Assembly (NCBI GenBank): GCA_047973235.1
Contig: JBKEBP010000139.1
Span: forward strand, 1 to 64,000
Length of the DNA stretch: 64,000 bases
Direction: 5' to 3'
Source of the DNA: Aequitasia sp047973235
Lineage (GTDB): Bacteria; Bacillota; Clostridia; Lachnospirales; Lachnospiraceae
Position 1 is the stretch's first letter, and every line of letters starts with the position of its first letter. A program made the translations under genes and the position numbers. The notes beneath the pieces were generated by a model. That model did not search any database, was not told the DNA's origin, and saw only the letters and a list, made by a program, of their open reading frames with translations. Below, piece after piece: positions 41,551 to 50,736 of the stretch.

Positions 41551-41990
41551 CTATTGTGGAACTTACCATCAAAAGTTACATCTTTACCAAACCATGAAGG
41601 TGCAATGAATTCTTTTGCATCATTCTCAGTTTCGAATTCGACCTCAGCAATCATAAGTGGAGATAAGTCGTCTTTGAAAATATCAAGTTCAATTGTAAGA
41701 GTGTTTTTGGTCGGAGTATACTCCAGAGGAATGAGATACCTGGTCTTACTTATTATACGACCATCTACTTTTTCTTTAAGATGATAGTAGCTTTCCTTGT
41801 TTAAGGGGAGATTATATTCTTCTCTTACCATATGACCTTTTGATTTATATGTCAGTTCATAGTTTTCATCGGATTTTCTTATTCGAACAACCGGACTGGT
41901 ATTTAAATAGCCCTGCTCGATTTCTTTATATGGATAAGTATCTAAGTTGTCCGGCAGTTTTTTAATTAAGAATTTACGTTCAATTTCCAT
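41520..41990 (-). CDS. CYTH-domain protein
   Basis: A 156-residue CYTH-domain protein. The signature ExExK is present at the very start as EIERKFLIKKLP, with later charged strands (VVRIRKSDENYELTYKSKG and TIELDIF) forming the acidic/basic tunnel of triphosphate tunnel metalloenzymes. Relatives hydrolyse tripolyphosphate or nucleoside triphosphates; the substrate here is unknown. Its 3' end overlaps the convergent ApgM-family gene by 31 bp. GGAG precedes the start on the minus strand. Confidence 0.82.
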   Translation of the reverse strand: MEIERKFLIKKLPDNLDTYPYKEIEQGYLNTSPVVRIRKSDENYELTYKSKGHMVREEYNLPLNKESYYHLKEKVDGRIISKTRYLIPLEYTPTKNTLTIELDIFKDDLSPLMIAEVEFETENDAKEFIAPSWFGKDVTFDGKFHNSYLSNSSISL

Positions 41991-42086
41991 TAAAATATCT
42001 CCTTCATTTACTTTTAAACAGTATAGTAACTATAAACTATTACTCAAAAAAAGTAAAATAAAAGGAAGGATACAAGGAGGAAGAAA

Positions 42087-42632
42087 ATGAAGAAAGTATG
42101 CGTTTTACTAGCTGAAGGTTTTGAAGAAATTGAAGCATTAACCACCGTCGATTTGCTTAGAAGAGCAGAAGTGTATGTAGATACGGTATCAATAGAAGAT
42201 GAATATTTAGTTAGAGGAGCACATGGAATAACTGTTCAGACTGAAGATTTATTCGGTGAGGTGGATTTCTCTGCCTTTGATATGATAGTATTGCCGGGAG
42301 GAATGCCCGGTACTACAAATCTTGGATTGCACCTAGGTGTTAAGAAATTATTAGTTGACTTTGTTAAGGATAATCGCCTTATTGCTGCTATTTGTGCAGC
42401 GCCAACCGTGCTGGGGAAATATGGCTTGCTGAAGGGAAGAAAGGCAACTTGCTATCCGGGACTCGAGAAGGAGCTTTTAGGAGCTGTTGTTTCGAGAGAT
42501 AGTGTTTGTGTCGATGGAAATATAATTACAAGTAAAGGAGTGGGCACAGCTATTGAATTTTCACTTAAGCTCATTTCGATTTTAATTAATGAAAAAAAAG
42601 CAAAGGAAATTTCGGATGCAATTGTATTTTAA
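42087..42632 (+). CDS. DJ-1/PfpI family protein, YajL-like
   Basis: A 181-residue DJ-1 superfamily protein. The nucleophile-elbow cysteine is in AAICAAPTVLGKYG, and the acidic residue near the N-terminus lies in LAEGFEEIEALTTVDLLRRA, as in YajL and ThiJ-type proteins. Members protect proteins from carbonyl stress or act as glyoxalases; older names link them to thiazole synthesis. It overlaps the next gene's likely start by 17 bp. Divergent from the CYTH gene. AAGGAGG precedes ATG 42087. Confidence 0.85.
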   Translation: MKKVCVLLAEGFEEIEALTTVDLLRRAEVYVDTVSIEDEYLVRGAHGITVQTEDLFGEVDFSAFDMIVLPGGMPGTTNLGLHLGVKKLLVDFVKDNRLIAAICAAPTVLGKYGLLKGRKATCYPGLEKELLGAVVSRDSVCVDGNIITSKGVGTAIEFSLKLISILINEKKAKEISDAIVF

Positions 42633-43284
42633 AAAAAATGTACTACCGATAATACTTTGTTTATCTTTTGTATTAACGGGATGTGCTGATAAGTTTGATG
42701 CGGTTTCGTATACTGAAGCAATTTTAGACTTGAGTTTCCAAGGAGATATAACCAACGCGAAAAAGCAAGAGCCGGATGAATCTGAGGAGGCCTTGCTTTC
42801 GTTGTATTATGATTTTATCAGCAACTTTGTTACAACGAATATTACAAATGAATTGGGGCTTGATGAAACTAAGGAAGCACAGTTTCAAGTATTAATAGCA
42901 AAGATTTTTCAAACTATGCGCTACAGTGTTGAAGATTCAAATAAGACTGATAAGAAGGAATATGAAGTTACAGTTAAGATATGGCCAACGGATACGTTTG
43001 TTAATTTCATGGACTATATAAGAGAAGATGCCAAAAAGATTGAAGACAAACGCGCTTCAGGCGGATATACAGGAACTGAGGACGAAATTAAGGAACAAAT
43101 CATGCAAGATATTGCGACTCACGCATATGAACTAATGGATGTTGCATATTCAGAAAGTACTTATAGTGAGCCTGTAAAGGTAAAATTAGTAGTTTCGGCT
43201 AATGAAGACAATGAATATTCTATTGATTCAAGTGATATGCATAACTTAATTGTAAAAATGCTAAGACTAGATGAATTAAGCTAG
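42616..43284 (+). CDS. Putative lipoprotein of unknown function
   Basis: A 222-residue protein with a lipoprotein signal peptide: a short basic start, a hydrophobic core and the lipobox LTGC, so Cys near residue 22 would be lipid-modified and the protein held on the outer face of the membrane. The remainder is acidic, helical and cysteine-free with no motif I recognise; it somewhat resembles clostridial DUF5105-type lipoproteins. The frame is open from ATG 42589, but AAAGGAAA at 42602-42609 favours ATG 42616. It overlaps the end of the DJ-1 gene, so translation is probably coupled. Confidence 0.7.
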   Translation: MQLYFKKNVLPIILCLSFVLTGCADKFDAVSYTEAILDLSFQGDITNAKKQEPDESEEALLSLYYDFISNFVTTNITNELGLDETKEAQFQVLIAKIFQTMRYSVEDSNKTDKKEYEVTVKIWPTDTFVNFMDYIREDAKKIEDKRASGGYTGTEDEIKEQIMQDIATHAYELMDVAYSESTYSEPVKVKLVVSANEDNEYSIDSSDMHNLIVKMLRLDELS

Positions 43285-43304
43285 ATATTGGAGTTGTTTT
43301 ATGA

Positions 43305-43354
43305 TATAATATTTTAGTTAGCTACTCATATTATCCCCAAGTGGGACGGGATAA
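43305..43354 (+). promoter_or_regulatory. tig leader: -10 box and leader hairpin
   Basis: TATAAT lies at 43305-43310 without an obvious -35. Downstream, TTATCCC (43331-43337) and GGGATAA (43348-43354) form a perfect 7-bp hairpin just before the tig ribosome binding site AGGAGG. Confidence 0.45.
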
Positions 43355-43374
43355 AATTACAGGAGGATTTTTTA

Positions 43375-44658
43375 ATGAGTTTAAAAGTAGAGAAACTAGA
43401 AAATAATATGGCAAAAATTACTGTGGAAGTTCCTGCTGAAGAATTGGAGAAAGCTCTTCAGGGTGCATATAATAAGCAGAAAAAGCAGATAAGTTTACCC
43501 GGATTTAGAAAAGGGAAAGTACCTCGTCAAATGATTGAAAAGATGTATGGACCGGAAATTTTTTATGATGATGCTGCTAATGCAATTATTCCTGAAGCAT
43601 ATGGTAATGCATATGACGAGAGTGAGCTTGACATTGTGTCAAGACCTGACATCAATGTAGTGCAGATTGAAAAAGGCAAACCTTTTATTTTTACTGCCGA
43701 TGTTGCAACGAAGCCTGAAGTTACACTTGGTGATTACAAGGGACTTAAAGCAGAGAAGATTTCAAACAGAGTTACAGCAAAAGAAGTAGATGCAAAACTT
43801 GAAGAAGAAGCAGCGAAAAATGCCAGAACAGTTGTTGTAGATAGAGCTGTCGAAGACAAGGATGAAGTTATAATCGATTTTGATGGTTATATTGATGGTG
43901 AGGCATTTGAAGGCGGCAAAATGGAGAATTATCCACTTGTTATCGGATCGGGATCATTTATACCGGGATTTGAAGAGCAGTTAATTGGAAAAAAAGCAAA
44001 TGAAGATCCGGAGGTTAAGGTTACATTCCCTGAAGACTATCATGCAGCAGAACTTCAAGGTAAAGAAGCTGTATTTAAGTGTAAAATACACGAAGTAAAG
44101 ACTAAGGAATTACCGGCAATTGATGATGAATTTGCATCGGAGGTTTCTGAATTTGATACACTTGATGAATACAAAGCAGATATCAAAGCTAAAATAAAAG
44201 ACGAAAAAGAAAAAGAAGGTAAAGCAAAACAAGAAGACCAAGTAGTAGGAGAAGCCGTTAAGAATGCTACATTTGAGTTACCGGATCCTATGATAGAGTC
44301 TCAAGTAATGCAGATGGCTGACGATTTTTCACAGAGAATGCAGCAACAAGGCTTGTCTATGGAACAGTATTTCCAATATACAGGCATGACATCAGAAAAA
44401 ATGCTTGAAGACATGAGACCACAGGCTATCAAGAGAATTGAAACAAGATTAGTACTTGAAGCTATTGCTAAGGCAGAGAATATCGAAGTCTCTGAAGAAA
44501 AGATAGATGAAGAGATCGCTAAGATGGCTGAGAGCTATAAGATGGAAGTTGATAAGTTGAAAGAACTGATGGGCGATTCTGAAAAGAAACAGATGAAAGA
44601 TGACATGGCAGTTCAGGAAGCTGTAACATTTTTAATTGACAACGCAACAATAGAGTAG
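43375..44658 (+). CDS. tig: Trigger factor
   Basis: Ribosome-bound chaperone and prolyl isomerase, 427 residues, full length. The N-terminal ribosome-docking signature is GFRKGKVPRQMIEKMYG near residues 42-58, the FKBP-type isomerase domain spans about 150-245 (DFDGYIDGEAFEGGKMENYPLVIGSG), and the rest is the helical substrate cradle. It starts the protein quality-control run tig-clpP-clpX-lon, the usual Firmicutes order. Confidence 0.96.
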   Translation: MSLKVEKLENNMAKITVEVPAEELEKALQGAYNKQKKQISLPGFRKGKVPRQMIEKMYGPEIFYDDAANAIIPEAYGNAYDESELDIVSRPDINVVQIEKGKPFIFTADVATKPEVTLGDYKGLKAEKISNRVTAKEVDAKLEEEAAKNARTVVVDRAVEDKDEVIIDFDGYIDGEAFEGGKMENYPLVIGSGSFIPGFEEQLIGKKANEDPEVKVTFPEDYHAAELQGKEAVFKCKIHEVKTKELPAIDDEFASEVSEFDTLDEYKADIKAKIKDEKEKEGKAKQEDQVVGEAVKNATFELPDPMIESQVMQMADDFSQRMQQQGLSMEQYFQYTGMTSEKMLEDMRPQAIKRIETRLVLEAIAKAENIEVSEEKIDEEIAKMAESYKMEVDKLKELMGDSEKKQMKDDMAVQEAVTFLIDNATIE

Positions 44659-44682
44659 TATTTCATAAATGGAGGTGTAGTT

Positions 44683-45264
44683 ATGAGTTTAGTACCTTAC
44701 GTCGTAGAACAAACTAGCAGAGGGGAACGTTCATACGATATATATTCAAGGTTATTAAAGGATAGAATTATTTTCTTAGGAGAGGAAGTAAACGATACAT
44801 CAGCAAGTATTATAGTAGCACAACTTTTGTTTTTAGAGGCGGAAGATCCTGAAAAGGATATTCATATTTATATTAATAGTCCGGGTGGGTCTGTAACAGC
44901 CGGTCTTGCGATATATGATACTATGCGCTATATCAAATGTGACATTGAGACTATTTGTATCGGAATGGCAGCGAGTATGGGTGCATTTCTTCTTTCCGGC
45001 GGTACAAAAGGAAAAAGATTAGCACTTCCGAATGCTGAGATAATGATACATCAACCATCAGGCGGCACACAAGGACAAGCAACAGAGATCCAGATTGCAG
45101 CAGAGCATATACTAAAAATTAAAAAGAAATTAAATCAAATTATGGCAGAAAATACAGGCAAACCGTTAGAGGTAATTGAAGTAGATACGGAAAGAGATAA
45201 TTTCATGTCTGCATATGAAGCCAAAGAATACGGTTTGGTAGATGAAGTTATTGAAAGCCGATAA
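44683..45264 (+). CDS. clpP: ATP-dependent Clp protease proteolytic subunit
   Basis: Serine protease subunit of 193 residues that forms the two-ring ClpP barrel. The catalytic Ser lies in GMAASMGAFLL, the His in IMIHQPSGG, and the Asp in the VDTERDNFMSA block. The N-terminus (MSLVPYVVEQTSRGERSYDIYSRLL) is typical, with a short cleaved or axial segment. It pairs with ClpX, encoded 31 bp downstream. GGAGGTG precedes ATG 44683. Confidence 0.97.
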   Translation: MSLVPYVVEQTSRGERSYDIYSRLLKDRIIFLGEEVNDTSASIIVAQLLFLEAEDPEKDIHIYINSPGGSVTAGLAIYDTMRYIKCDIETICIGMAASMGAFLLSGGTKGKRLALPNAEIMIHQPSGGTQGQATEIQIAAEHILKIKKKLNQIMAENTGKPLEVIEVDTERDNFMSAYEAKEYGLVDEVIESR

Positions 45265-45295
45265 GCACGGTAGTGCGATTTGGTAAGGAGGTAGT

Positions 45296-46555
45296 ATGGC
45301 AGGAAAAACTGATGAACAGATAAGGTGTTCTTTTTGTAACAAAACTCAGTCGCAAGTTAGAAAGCTAATCGCTGGACCGAACGGAGCATATATATGTGAT
45401 GAATGCATTGATGTTTGTTCGGAAATAATAGAAGAAGAGTTTGAGTTTGAAGATAAAGAAAAGTGGAATCCATTTTCGGATATCAACTTACTTAAACCTG
45501 AGCAGCTTAATGCTTTTTTAGATGAGTATGTAATAGGACAGGAAGAAGCCAAAAAAGTATTATCTGTAGCAGTATATAATCATTACAAACGAGTTATGGC
45601 TCCAAAGGATTTAGGAGTCGAACTTGGGAAAAGCAATATACTAATGCTTGGACCTACCGGTTGTGGTAAAACGCTCTTGGCACAGACGCTTGCTAAGGTA
45701 CTTAATGTACCCTTTGCTATTGCAGATGCAACTGCACTAACTGAGGCAGGTTATGTAGGCGAGGATGTTGAAAACATATTACTCAAGATTATCCAGGCAT
45801 CAGATGGAGATGTAGAAAAGGCCGAGTATGGTATAATTTATATTGATGAGATTGATAAAATAACCAGAAAATCCGAAAATCCGTCAATTACAAGAGATGT
45901 TTCGGGCGAAGGCGTTCAGCAAGCATTACTCAAGATAATAGAAGGTACAATAGCTAGTGTTCCACCACAAGGTGGAAGAAAGCACCCGCATCAGGAACTT
46001 ATTCAAATAGACACTACAAATATACTATTTATTTGTGGAGGTGCGTTTGAGGGAATAGATAAGATTGTAGAAAAACGAATTGATCAAAAAGCTATCGGAT
46101 TTAATGCTGAAATTGGTGCTAACCAGGAGTTGGGTGTAGATGCATTACTTTCACGTATTTTACCACAGGATTTGGTCAAATTCGGATTAATTCCGGAACT
46201 TGTAGGTAGAGTACCTGTTAATGTATCTCTATCGATGCTTAGTGAGGAGCAATTGGTTCGCATTCTTACAGAACCAAAGAACTCACTGGTTAAACAATAT
46301 CAGAAGTTACTGGAGTTAGATGATGTTAAGGTGCTATTTGATGATGAGGCATTAAAGGAAATAGCAAAGATTTCACTGAAGAGAAATACCGGAGCAAGAG
46401 GACTTAGAGCTATAATGGAAAATGTCATGCTGGACATAATGTATGAGGCACCGTCAGATGAGACCTTGAAGATTTGTAAAATTACTAAAGAAGCGGTAAA
46501 CGGTACCGGGAAACCATTATCAGAACATGTTAATGTTGATTCGGAAAGTGCGTAA
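45296..46555 (+). CDS. clpX: ATP-dependent Clp protease unfoldase ClpX
   Basis: AAA+ unfoldase of 419 residues. An N-terminal four-cysteine zinc finger (CSFC ... CDEC) recognises substrates and adaptors; Walker A is GPTGCGKTLLAQ, Walker B IIYIDEIDK, and the pore loop and the IGF-type ClpP-docking loop (KAIGFNAE) are present. It feeds unfolded proteins to ClpP. Followed by a terminator. Confidence 0.97.
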   Translation: MAGKTDEQIRCSFCNKTQSQVRKLIAGPNGAYICDECIDVCSEIIEEEFEFEDKEKWNPFSDINLLKPEQLNAFLDEYVIGQEEAKKVLSVAVYNHYKRVMAPKDLGVELGKSNILMLGPTGCGKTLLAQTLAKVLNVPFAIADATALTEAGYVGEDVENILLKIIQASDGDVEKAEYGIIYIDEIDKITRKSENPSITRDVSGEGVQQALLKIIEGTIASVPPQGGRKHPHQELIQIDTTNILFICGGAFEGIDKIVEKRIDQKAIGFNAEIGANQELGVDALLSRILPQDLVKFGLIPELVGRVPVNVSLSMLSEEQLVRILTEPKNSLVKQYQKLLELDDVKVLFDDEALKEIAKISLKRNTGARGLRAIMENVMLDIMYEAPSDETLKICKITKEAVNGTGKPLSEHVNVDSESA

Positions 46556-46562
46556 ATTAAGG

Positions 46563-46592
46563 GCGGGTGCAATTGAGTACCCGCTTTTCTTT
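46563..46592 (+). terminator. Rho-independent terminator after clpX
   Basis: An 8-bp stem (46563-46570 with 46577-46584, one wobble) with a 6-nt loop is followed by TTTTCTTT. It separates the tig-clpPX unit from lon. Confidence 0.8.
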
Positions 46593-46621
46593 AATATTGT
46601 GGATTATAGGAGAATAGTATT

Positions 46622-48943
46622 ATGAGTGAGAATTATAGATTGCCTCTTATAGCGTTACGAGGAATGAATGTATTACCTGAAATGGTGATTCATTTTGATA
46701 TAAGCAGAGAGAAGTCCTTGAAAGCTATAGATGAAGCAATGATGACTGAACAGAAAGTCATTTTAGTTGCTCAAAAGAATATCGAAACACAGGAACCGGA
46801 ACTTGATGACTTGAATCATATTGGTTGTATTGCGACGATTAATCAGATAATCAAACTACCAAATAAAATCAGTAGAATTTTAGTTGCTGGTGAAAAGAGG
46901 GTGGTAATTAATGAGTTTATTCAAGACGAACCATTCGTTATTGCCGGAGCAGATACACTAGAAGATATAATAAATGAAGACGAGTTAAATCTGGAAGCTA
47001 AGCGAAGAGAAATAATTGAATTATACAAGGTGTATCTGACAAGGAATCCAAAAACCTCAAAGGAATTAGTTATTCAAATCGAAGAAATAAACGATTTTCC
47101 CACGATGATAAATGAGATTGCTGCAAATATGCATTTGCCAATCAAGGATTCTCTAAGAGTTTTAGAGGAGGAAAACGTATCGAAAAGATACGAAATCATC
47201 TGTGAAATACTTATGAATGAAAATCAAATAGCTCAGATTAAGGATGAAATAAATGCAAAAGTAAAAGAACGAGTTGATAAGAACCAACGAGAGTACATAC
47301 TTAGAGAGCAGATCAAACTAATACGTGAAGAACTTGGAGATGATACTACAATTAATGATGCAGATGAGTTCAAGGCTGAAACTGATAAGCTAAAAGCACC
47401 AAAAGAAGTAAAGGATAAGCTTTATAAGGAAATTAAACGTTTTCGAAGCTCTATGAATTCTCCGGCAGAAGTAGGAGTAATAAGAACATATATTGAAACA
47501 TTACTTGATATGCCTTGGGATAAGCGAGTTAAGGAACACCAAAATATTGCGTTTGCAAGACAAGTGTTGGACGAGGATCATTACGGATTAGAAAAAGTAA
47601 AGGAACGAATTATCGAATATCTAGCGGTTAGAGCATTCACTAAGAAAGGTGATGCACCTATACTTTGTCTTGTGGGACCTCCGGGAACCGGTAAAACATC
47701 AATTGCAAAGTCACTTGCAAGAGCACTTAAAAAGCCATATGTCAGGATATCACTAGGCGGTGTTAGAGATGAAGCTGAAATAAGAGGACATAGGAAGACC
47801 TATGTTGGTGCGATGTCGGGAAGAATAGCAGGTGCGCTGAAATCAGCAGGTGTTAAAAACCCATTGATGCTTTTAGATGAGATTGACAAAGTAAGTAATG
47901 ATTATAAAGGCGATACATTCTCAGCATTATTAGAAGTTCTTGATTCTGAGCAGAATATAAAGTTTAGAGATCATTATTTGGAAGTTGGGCTCGATTTATC
48001 GGAAGTGCTATTTATTACAACAGCAAATACGTTATCTACCATACCGAGACCACTTCTTGACCGTATGGAAGTGATAGAAATAAGCAGTTATACTGAAAAT
48101 GAAAAAATGCATATAGCAACAGAACATTTGATACCTAAACAGATTAAAAGACATGGATTGACACCTGAACAATTTTCAATAAATAACCATGCAATAGGTA
48201 CAATTATTCGCAGCTATACCAAGGAGGCCGGAGTACGACAACTTGAAAGAAGAGTAGGAGATTTGTGCAGGAAAGCGGCTAAAGAGATGCTTGAAGATAA
48301 GAAGAAAAGTATTACAATAACAAAGCGCAATCTTGAGCATTACCTTGGAAAAGAATTGTATAAATATCAGCCCAAAAATGAAAATGATGAGATAGGTATA
48401 GTAAGAGGTTTAGCATGGACTTCTGTCGGAGGAGATACTCTTCAAATAGAAGTGAATGTAATGCCCGGAAGTGGTGAGTTACAGTTAACAGGTCAACTAG
48501 GCGACGTCATGAAGGAATCAGCTCGTACGGGAGTTTCGTATATTCGATCAGTGGGAAAAAAATATAATATAGCTGACAATTTCTTTAAAAAGCATGACGT
48601 GCATGTACATATTCCGGAGGGAGCAGTTCCAAAAGATGGACCATCTGCCGGAATTACTATGGCAACTGCCATGTTATCAGCGATAACAGGAAAAGCTGTT
48701 CGTGCTGAAGTTGCTATGACCGGTGAAATTACTCTACGAGGAAGGGTGTTGCCTATAGGTGGACTTAAAGAAAAACTTTTAGCAGCTAAGAATGCAGGAA
48801 TAACAACAGTTATTATTCCTAAGGATAATGAAATAGATGTAAAAGAACTGTCTACAGAGATAACTAAGGGACTTAATATCGTCGGAGTTTCGAATATGGA
48901 TGAGGTCATTGGGATAGCAATATCTAAGACGGAGGCAAAATGA
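46622..48943 (+). CDS. lon: ATP-dependent protease Lon
   Basis: Lon protease of 773 residues in the standard three-part layout: N-terminal substrate domain (1-200), coiled linker, AAA+ domain with Walker A VGPPGTGKTSIAKS and LLDEIDKVS, and the C-terminal protease domain with the Ser-Lys dyad (Ser in KDGPSAGITMATA, Lys about 43 residues later in LKEKLLAAKNAG). It degrades misfolded and regulatory proteins. It overlaps engB by 4 bp. GGAG precedes ATG 46622. Confidence 0.97.
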   Translation: MSENYRLPLIALRGMNVLPEMVIHFDISREKSLKAIDEAMMTEQKVILVAQKNIETQEPELDDLNHIGCIATINQIIKLPNKISRILVAGEKRVVINEFIQDEPFVIAGADTLEDIINEDELNLEAKRREIIELYKVYLTRNPKTSKELVIQIEEINDFPTMINEIAANMHLPIKDSLRVLEEENVSKRYEIICEILMNENQIAQIKDEINAKVKERVDKNQREYILREQIKLIREELGDDTTINDADEFKAETDKLKAPKEVKDKLYKEIKRFRSSMNSPAEVGVIRTYIETLLDMPWDKRVKEHQNIAFARQVLDEDHYGLEKVKERIIEYLAVRAFTKKGDAPILCLVGPPGTGKTSIAKSLARALKKPYVRISLGGVRDEAEIRGHRKTYVGAMSGRIAGALKSAGVKNPLMLLDEIDKVSNDYKGDTFSALLEVLDSEQNIKFRDHYLEVGLDLSEVLFITTANTLSTIPRPLLDRMEVIEISSYTENEKMHIATEHLIPKQIKRHGLTPEQFSINNHAIGTIIRSYTKEAGVRQLERRVGDLCRKAAKEMLEDKKKSITITKRNLEHYLGKELYKYQPKNENDEIGIVRGLAWTSVGGDTLQIEVNVMPGSGELQLTGQLGDVMKESARTGVSYIRSVGKKYNIADNFFKKHDVHVHIPEGAVPKDGPSAGITMATAMLSAITGKAVRAEVAMTGEITLRGRVLPIGGLKEKLLAAKNAGITTVIIPKDNEIDVKELSTEITKGLNIVGVSNMDEVIGIAISKTEAK

Positions 48944-49548
48944 AGATTAAAAATGTTGAACTAGAAACAGTATGTGGTATTACTAGTGTACTACCCGACA
49001 ATACGTTACCGGAAATTGCTTTTGCAGGTAAGTCCAATGTGGGGAAGTCCTCATTGATTAATGGACTTATGAATAGAAAATCATTAGCAAGAACGTCGCA
49101 AACTCCGGGGAAAACACAGACAATCAACTTCTATAATATTAACAAAGAACTTTATCTTGTAGATTTGCCGGGATATGGATATGCTAAGGCTAACGAAAAT
49201 GAAAAAAAGAAGTGGGGCAAATTAATAGAAAGATATCTCCACGAATCTAAACAGCTCAAGGCAATTTTCCTATTAATAGATATCAGACATGTGCCGGGAA
49301 ACAATGACAAAATGATGTACAACTTTATTTTGGAAACAGGGTACAAGCCAATTATCATTGCTACGAAACTAGATAAGTTGAAGAGAAGCCAAGTTGCTAA
49401 ACACGTAAAACAAGTTAAGGAAGGTCTTGAACTTACAAAGGATTCGATTTTAATTCCTTACTCTTCGGTTACTAAGCAGGGCAGAGATGAAATTTGGGGA
49501 TTCGTAGATACACATGTACTAAATAACGAAGGTGATATTGATGAGTAA
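48940..49548 (+). CDS. engB: Ribosome-biogenesis GTPase EngB/YsxC
   Basis: GTPase of 202 residues for large-subunit assembly. G1 is AGKSNVGKSSLING, the switch I Thr lies in the segment SQTPGKTQTINFYNI, G3 is VDLPGYGYAKA, G4 is TKLDKL and G5 is IPYSSVTKQG. The ATG overlaps the lon stop (ATGA), the usual lon-engB coupling. Its end overlaps the following membrane protein gene by 8 bp. Confidence 0.96.
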   Translation: MKIKNVELETVCGITSVLPDNTLPEIAFAGKSNVGKSSLINGLMNRKSLARTSQTPGKTQTINFYNINKELYLVDLPGYGYAKANENEKKKWGKLIERYLHESKQLKAIFLLIDIRHVPGNNDKMMYNFILETGYKPIIIATKLDKLKRSQVAKHVKQVKEGLELTKDSILIPYSSVTKQGRDEIWGFVDTHVLNNEGDIDE

Positions 49549-50713
49549 TAATTCGGTAAAAGAAATAGATACCAGGCCTTTTTGGAAGGTATTGATAAGT
49601 CTTATTATTAGTTTGACAGTAACAATAGCTGTGGTATATTTCGGATTACAGTTTTTGCAATTTTTTATGCCCTTTGTTATTGGGTGGTTTATTTCATATA
49701 TTGCCAGTCCACTTGTTAATTGGTTGGAAAAAAGGGTGAAAATTGTAAGGAAAATAAGCTCAGTTATAATAATCGTAATAGTGCTGGCGGCTATATTTAC
49801 TGCACTTTATTTTGCGATTGCAAAAATATACAGAGAAGTAATAATTTTGGTTGATAACATGCCGCAGATATACACTGCTGCACAACACATAGCTGGTGAT
49901 TTTATAGAATCACTTGAAAATATTGTAAAGATGCTGCCCGGAGGTTTGCGAGAAAGTTTATCTAATTTTATAAGTAATATTGGAGGATATGTGACTGAAG
50001 CAATTCAGGATTTTAGTGTTCCAACGGTTACGATGGCCGGAAATTTTGCAAAAAGGATTCCTACAGTACTAATATACACAATTATTTCGATAATGGCTTC
50101 GTACTTTTTTATTGCTGAAAGAGAGAACCTTATAAAATGGTCTAGGAAGGTAACGCCGGATCCTATAGTAAGTCGCGTTAGTATGATAATATCAAACTTT
50201 AAACTTGCTGTTGGTGGGTATTTTAAAGCTCAATTTAAGATAATGGGAGTAATCTTTATTATACTAATCATTGGATTTGCGATATTAAGTGTACCATATT
50301 ATATTCTGCTTGCTATCTTGATTGCATTGCTTGATTTTCTACCCTTTTTTGGAACGGGTACAGCTTTGATACCTTGGGCAATATATCAATTGATAATGGA
50401 GGATTATAAGATGGCAATAGGTCTTATCATTCTTTACGGGGTTACACAATTAATACGTCAGGTGATTCAGCCTAAATTAGTAGGAGATAGTATGGGCCTA
50501 AATCCTCTAGTTACATTGATACTATTGTACATAGGCTATAGATTAGGCAGTATCCTAGGGATGATATTAGCTGTTCCTATAGGAATGATAGTGATAAATC
50601 TATATAAAGCAGGTGGATTTGATTATATTTTATATGATGCTAAAATAATAGTTAAAAAGGCGATGGCGCTGCGTCACAGCAGATCTACAGATGATGATGA
50701 AGACATTCAATAA
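49541..50713 (+). CDS. AI-2E-family membrane protein
   Basis: Membrane protein of 390 residues with the AI-2E transporter family layout: N-terminal helices with the FIGWFISYIASPLVNWLEKR-like block, a central soluble segment, and C-terminal helices with LDFLPFFGTG and QPKLVGDSMGLNPLVTLILLYIGY. Family members export small molecules or act as ion antiporters; autoinducer-2 export is shown only for a few. The frame opens at 49532, but GAAGGTGA leads to ATG 49541, overlapping engB by 8 bp. The C-terminus is acidic. Confidence 0.85.
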   Translation: MSNNSVKEIDTRPFWKVLISLIISLTVTIAVVYFGLQFLQFFMPFVIGWFISYIASPLVNWLEKRVKIVRKISSVIIIVIVLAAIFTALYFAIAKIYREVIILVDNMPQIYTAAQHIAGDFIESLENIVKMLPGGLRESLSNFISNIGGYVTEAIQDFSVPTVTMAGNFAKRIPTVLIYTIISIMASYFFIAERENLIKWSRKVTPDPIVSRVSMIISNFKLAVGGYFKAQFKIMGVIFIILIIGFAILSVPYYILLAILIALLDFLPFFGTGTALIPWAIYQLIMEDYKMAIGLIILYGVTQLIRQVIQPKLVGDSMGLNPLVTLILLYIGYRLGSILGMILAVPIGMIVINLYKAGGFDYILYDAKIIVKKAMALRHSRSTDDDEDIQ

Positions 50714-50736
50714 TATAACTTGAAAGAGGTGATTTT

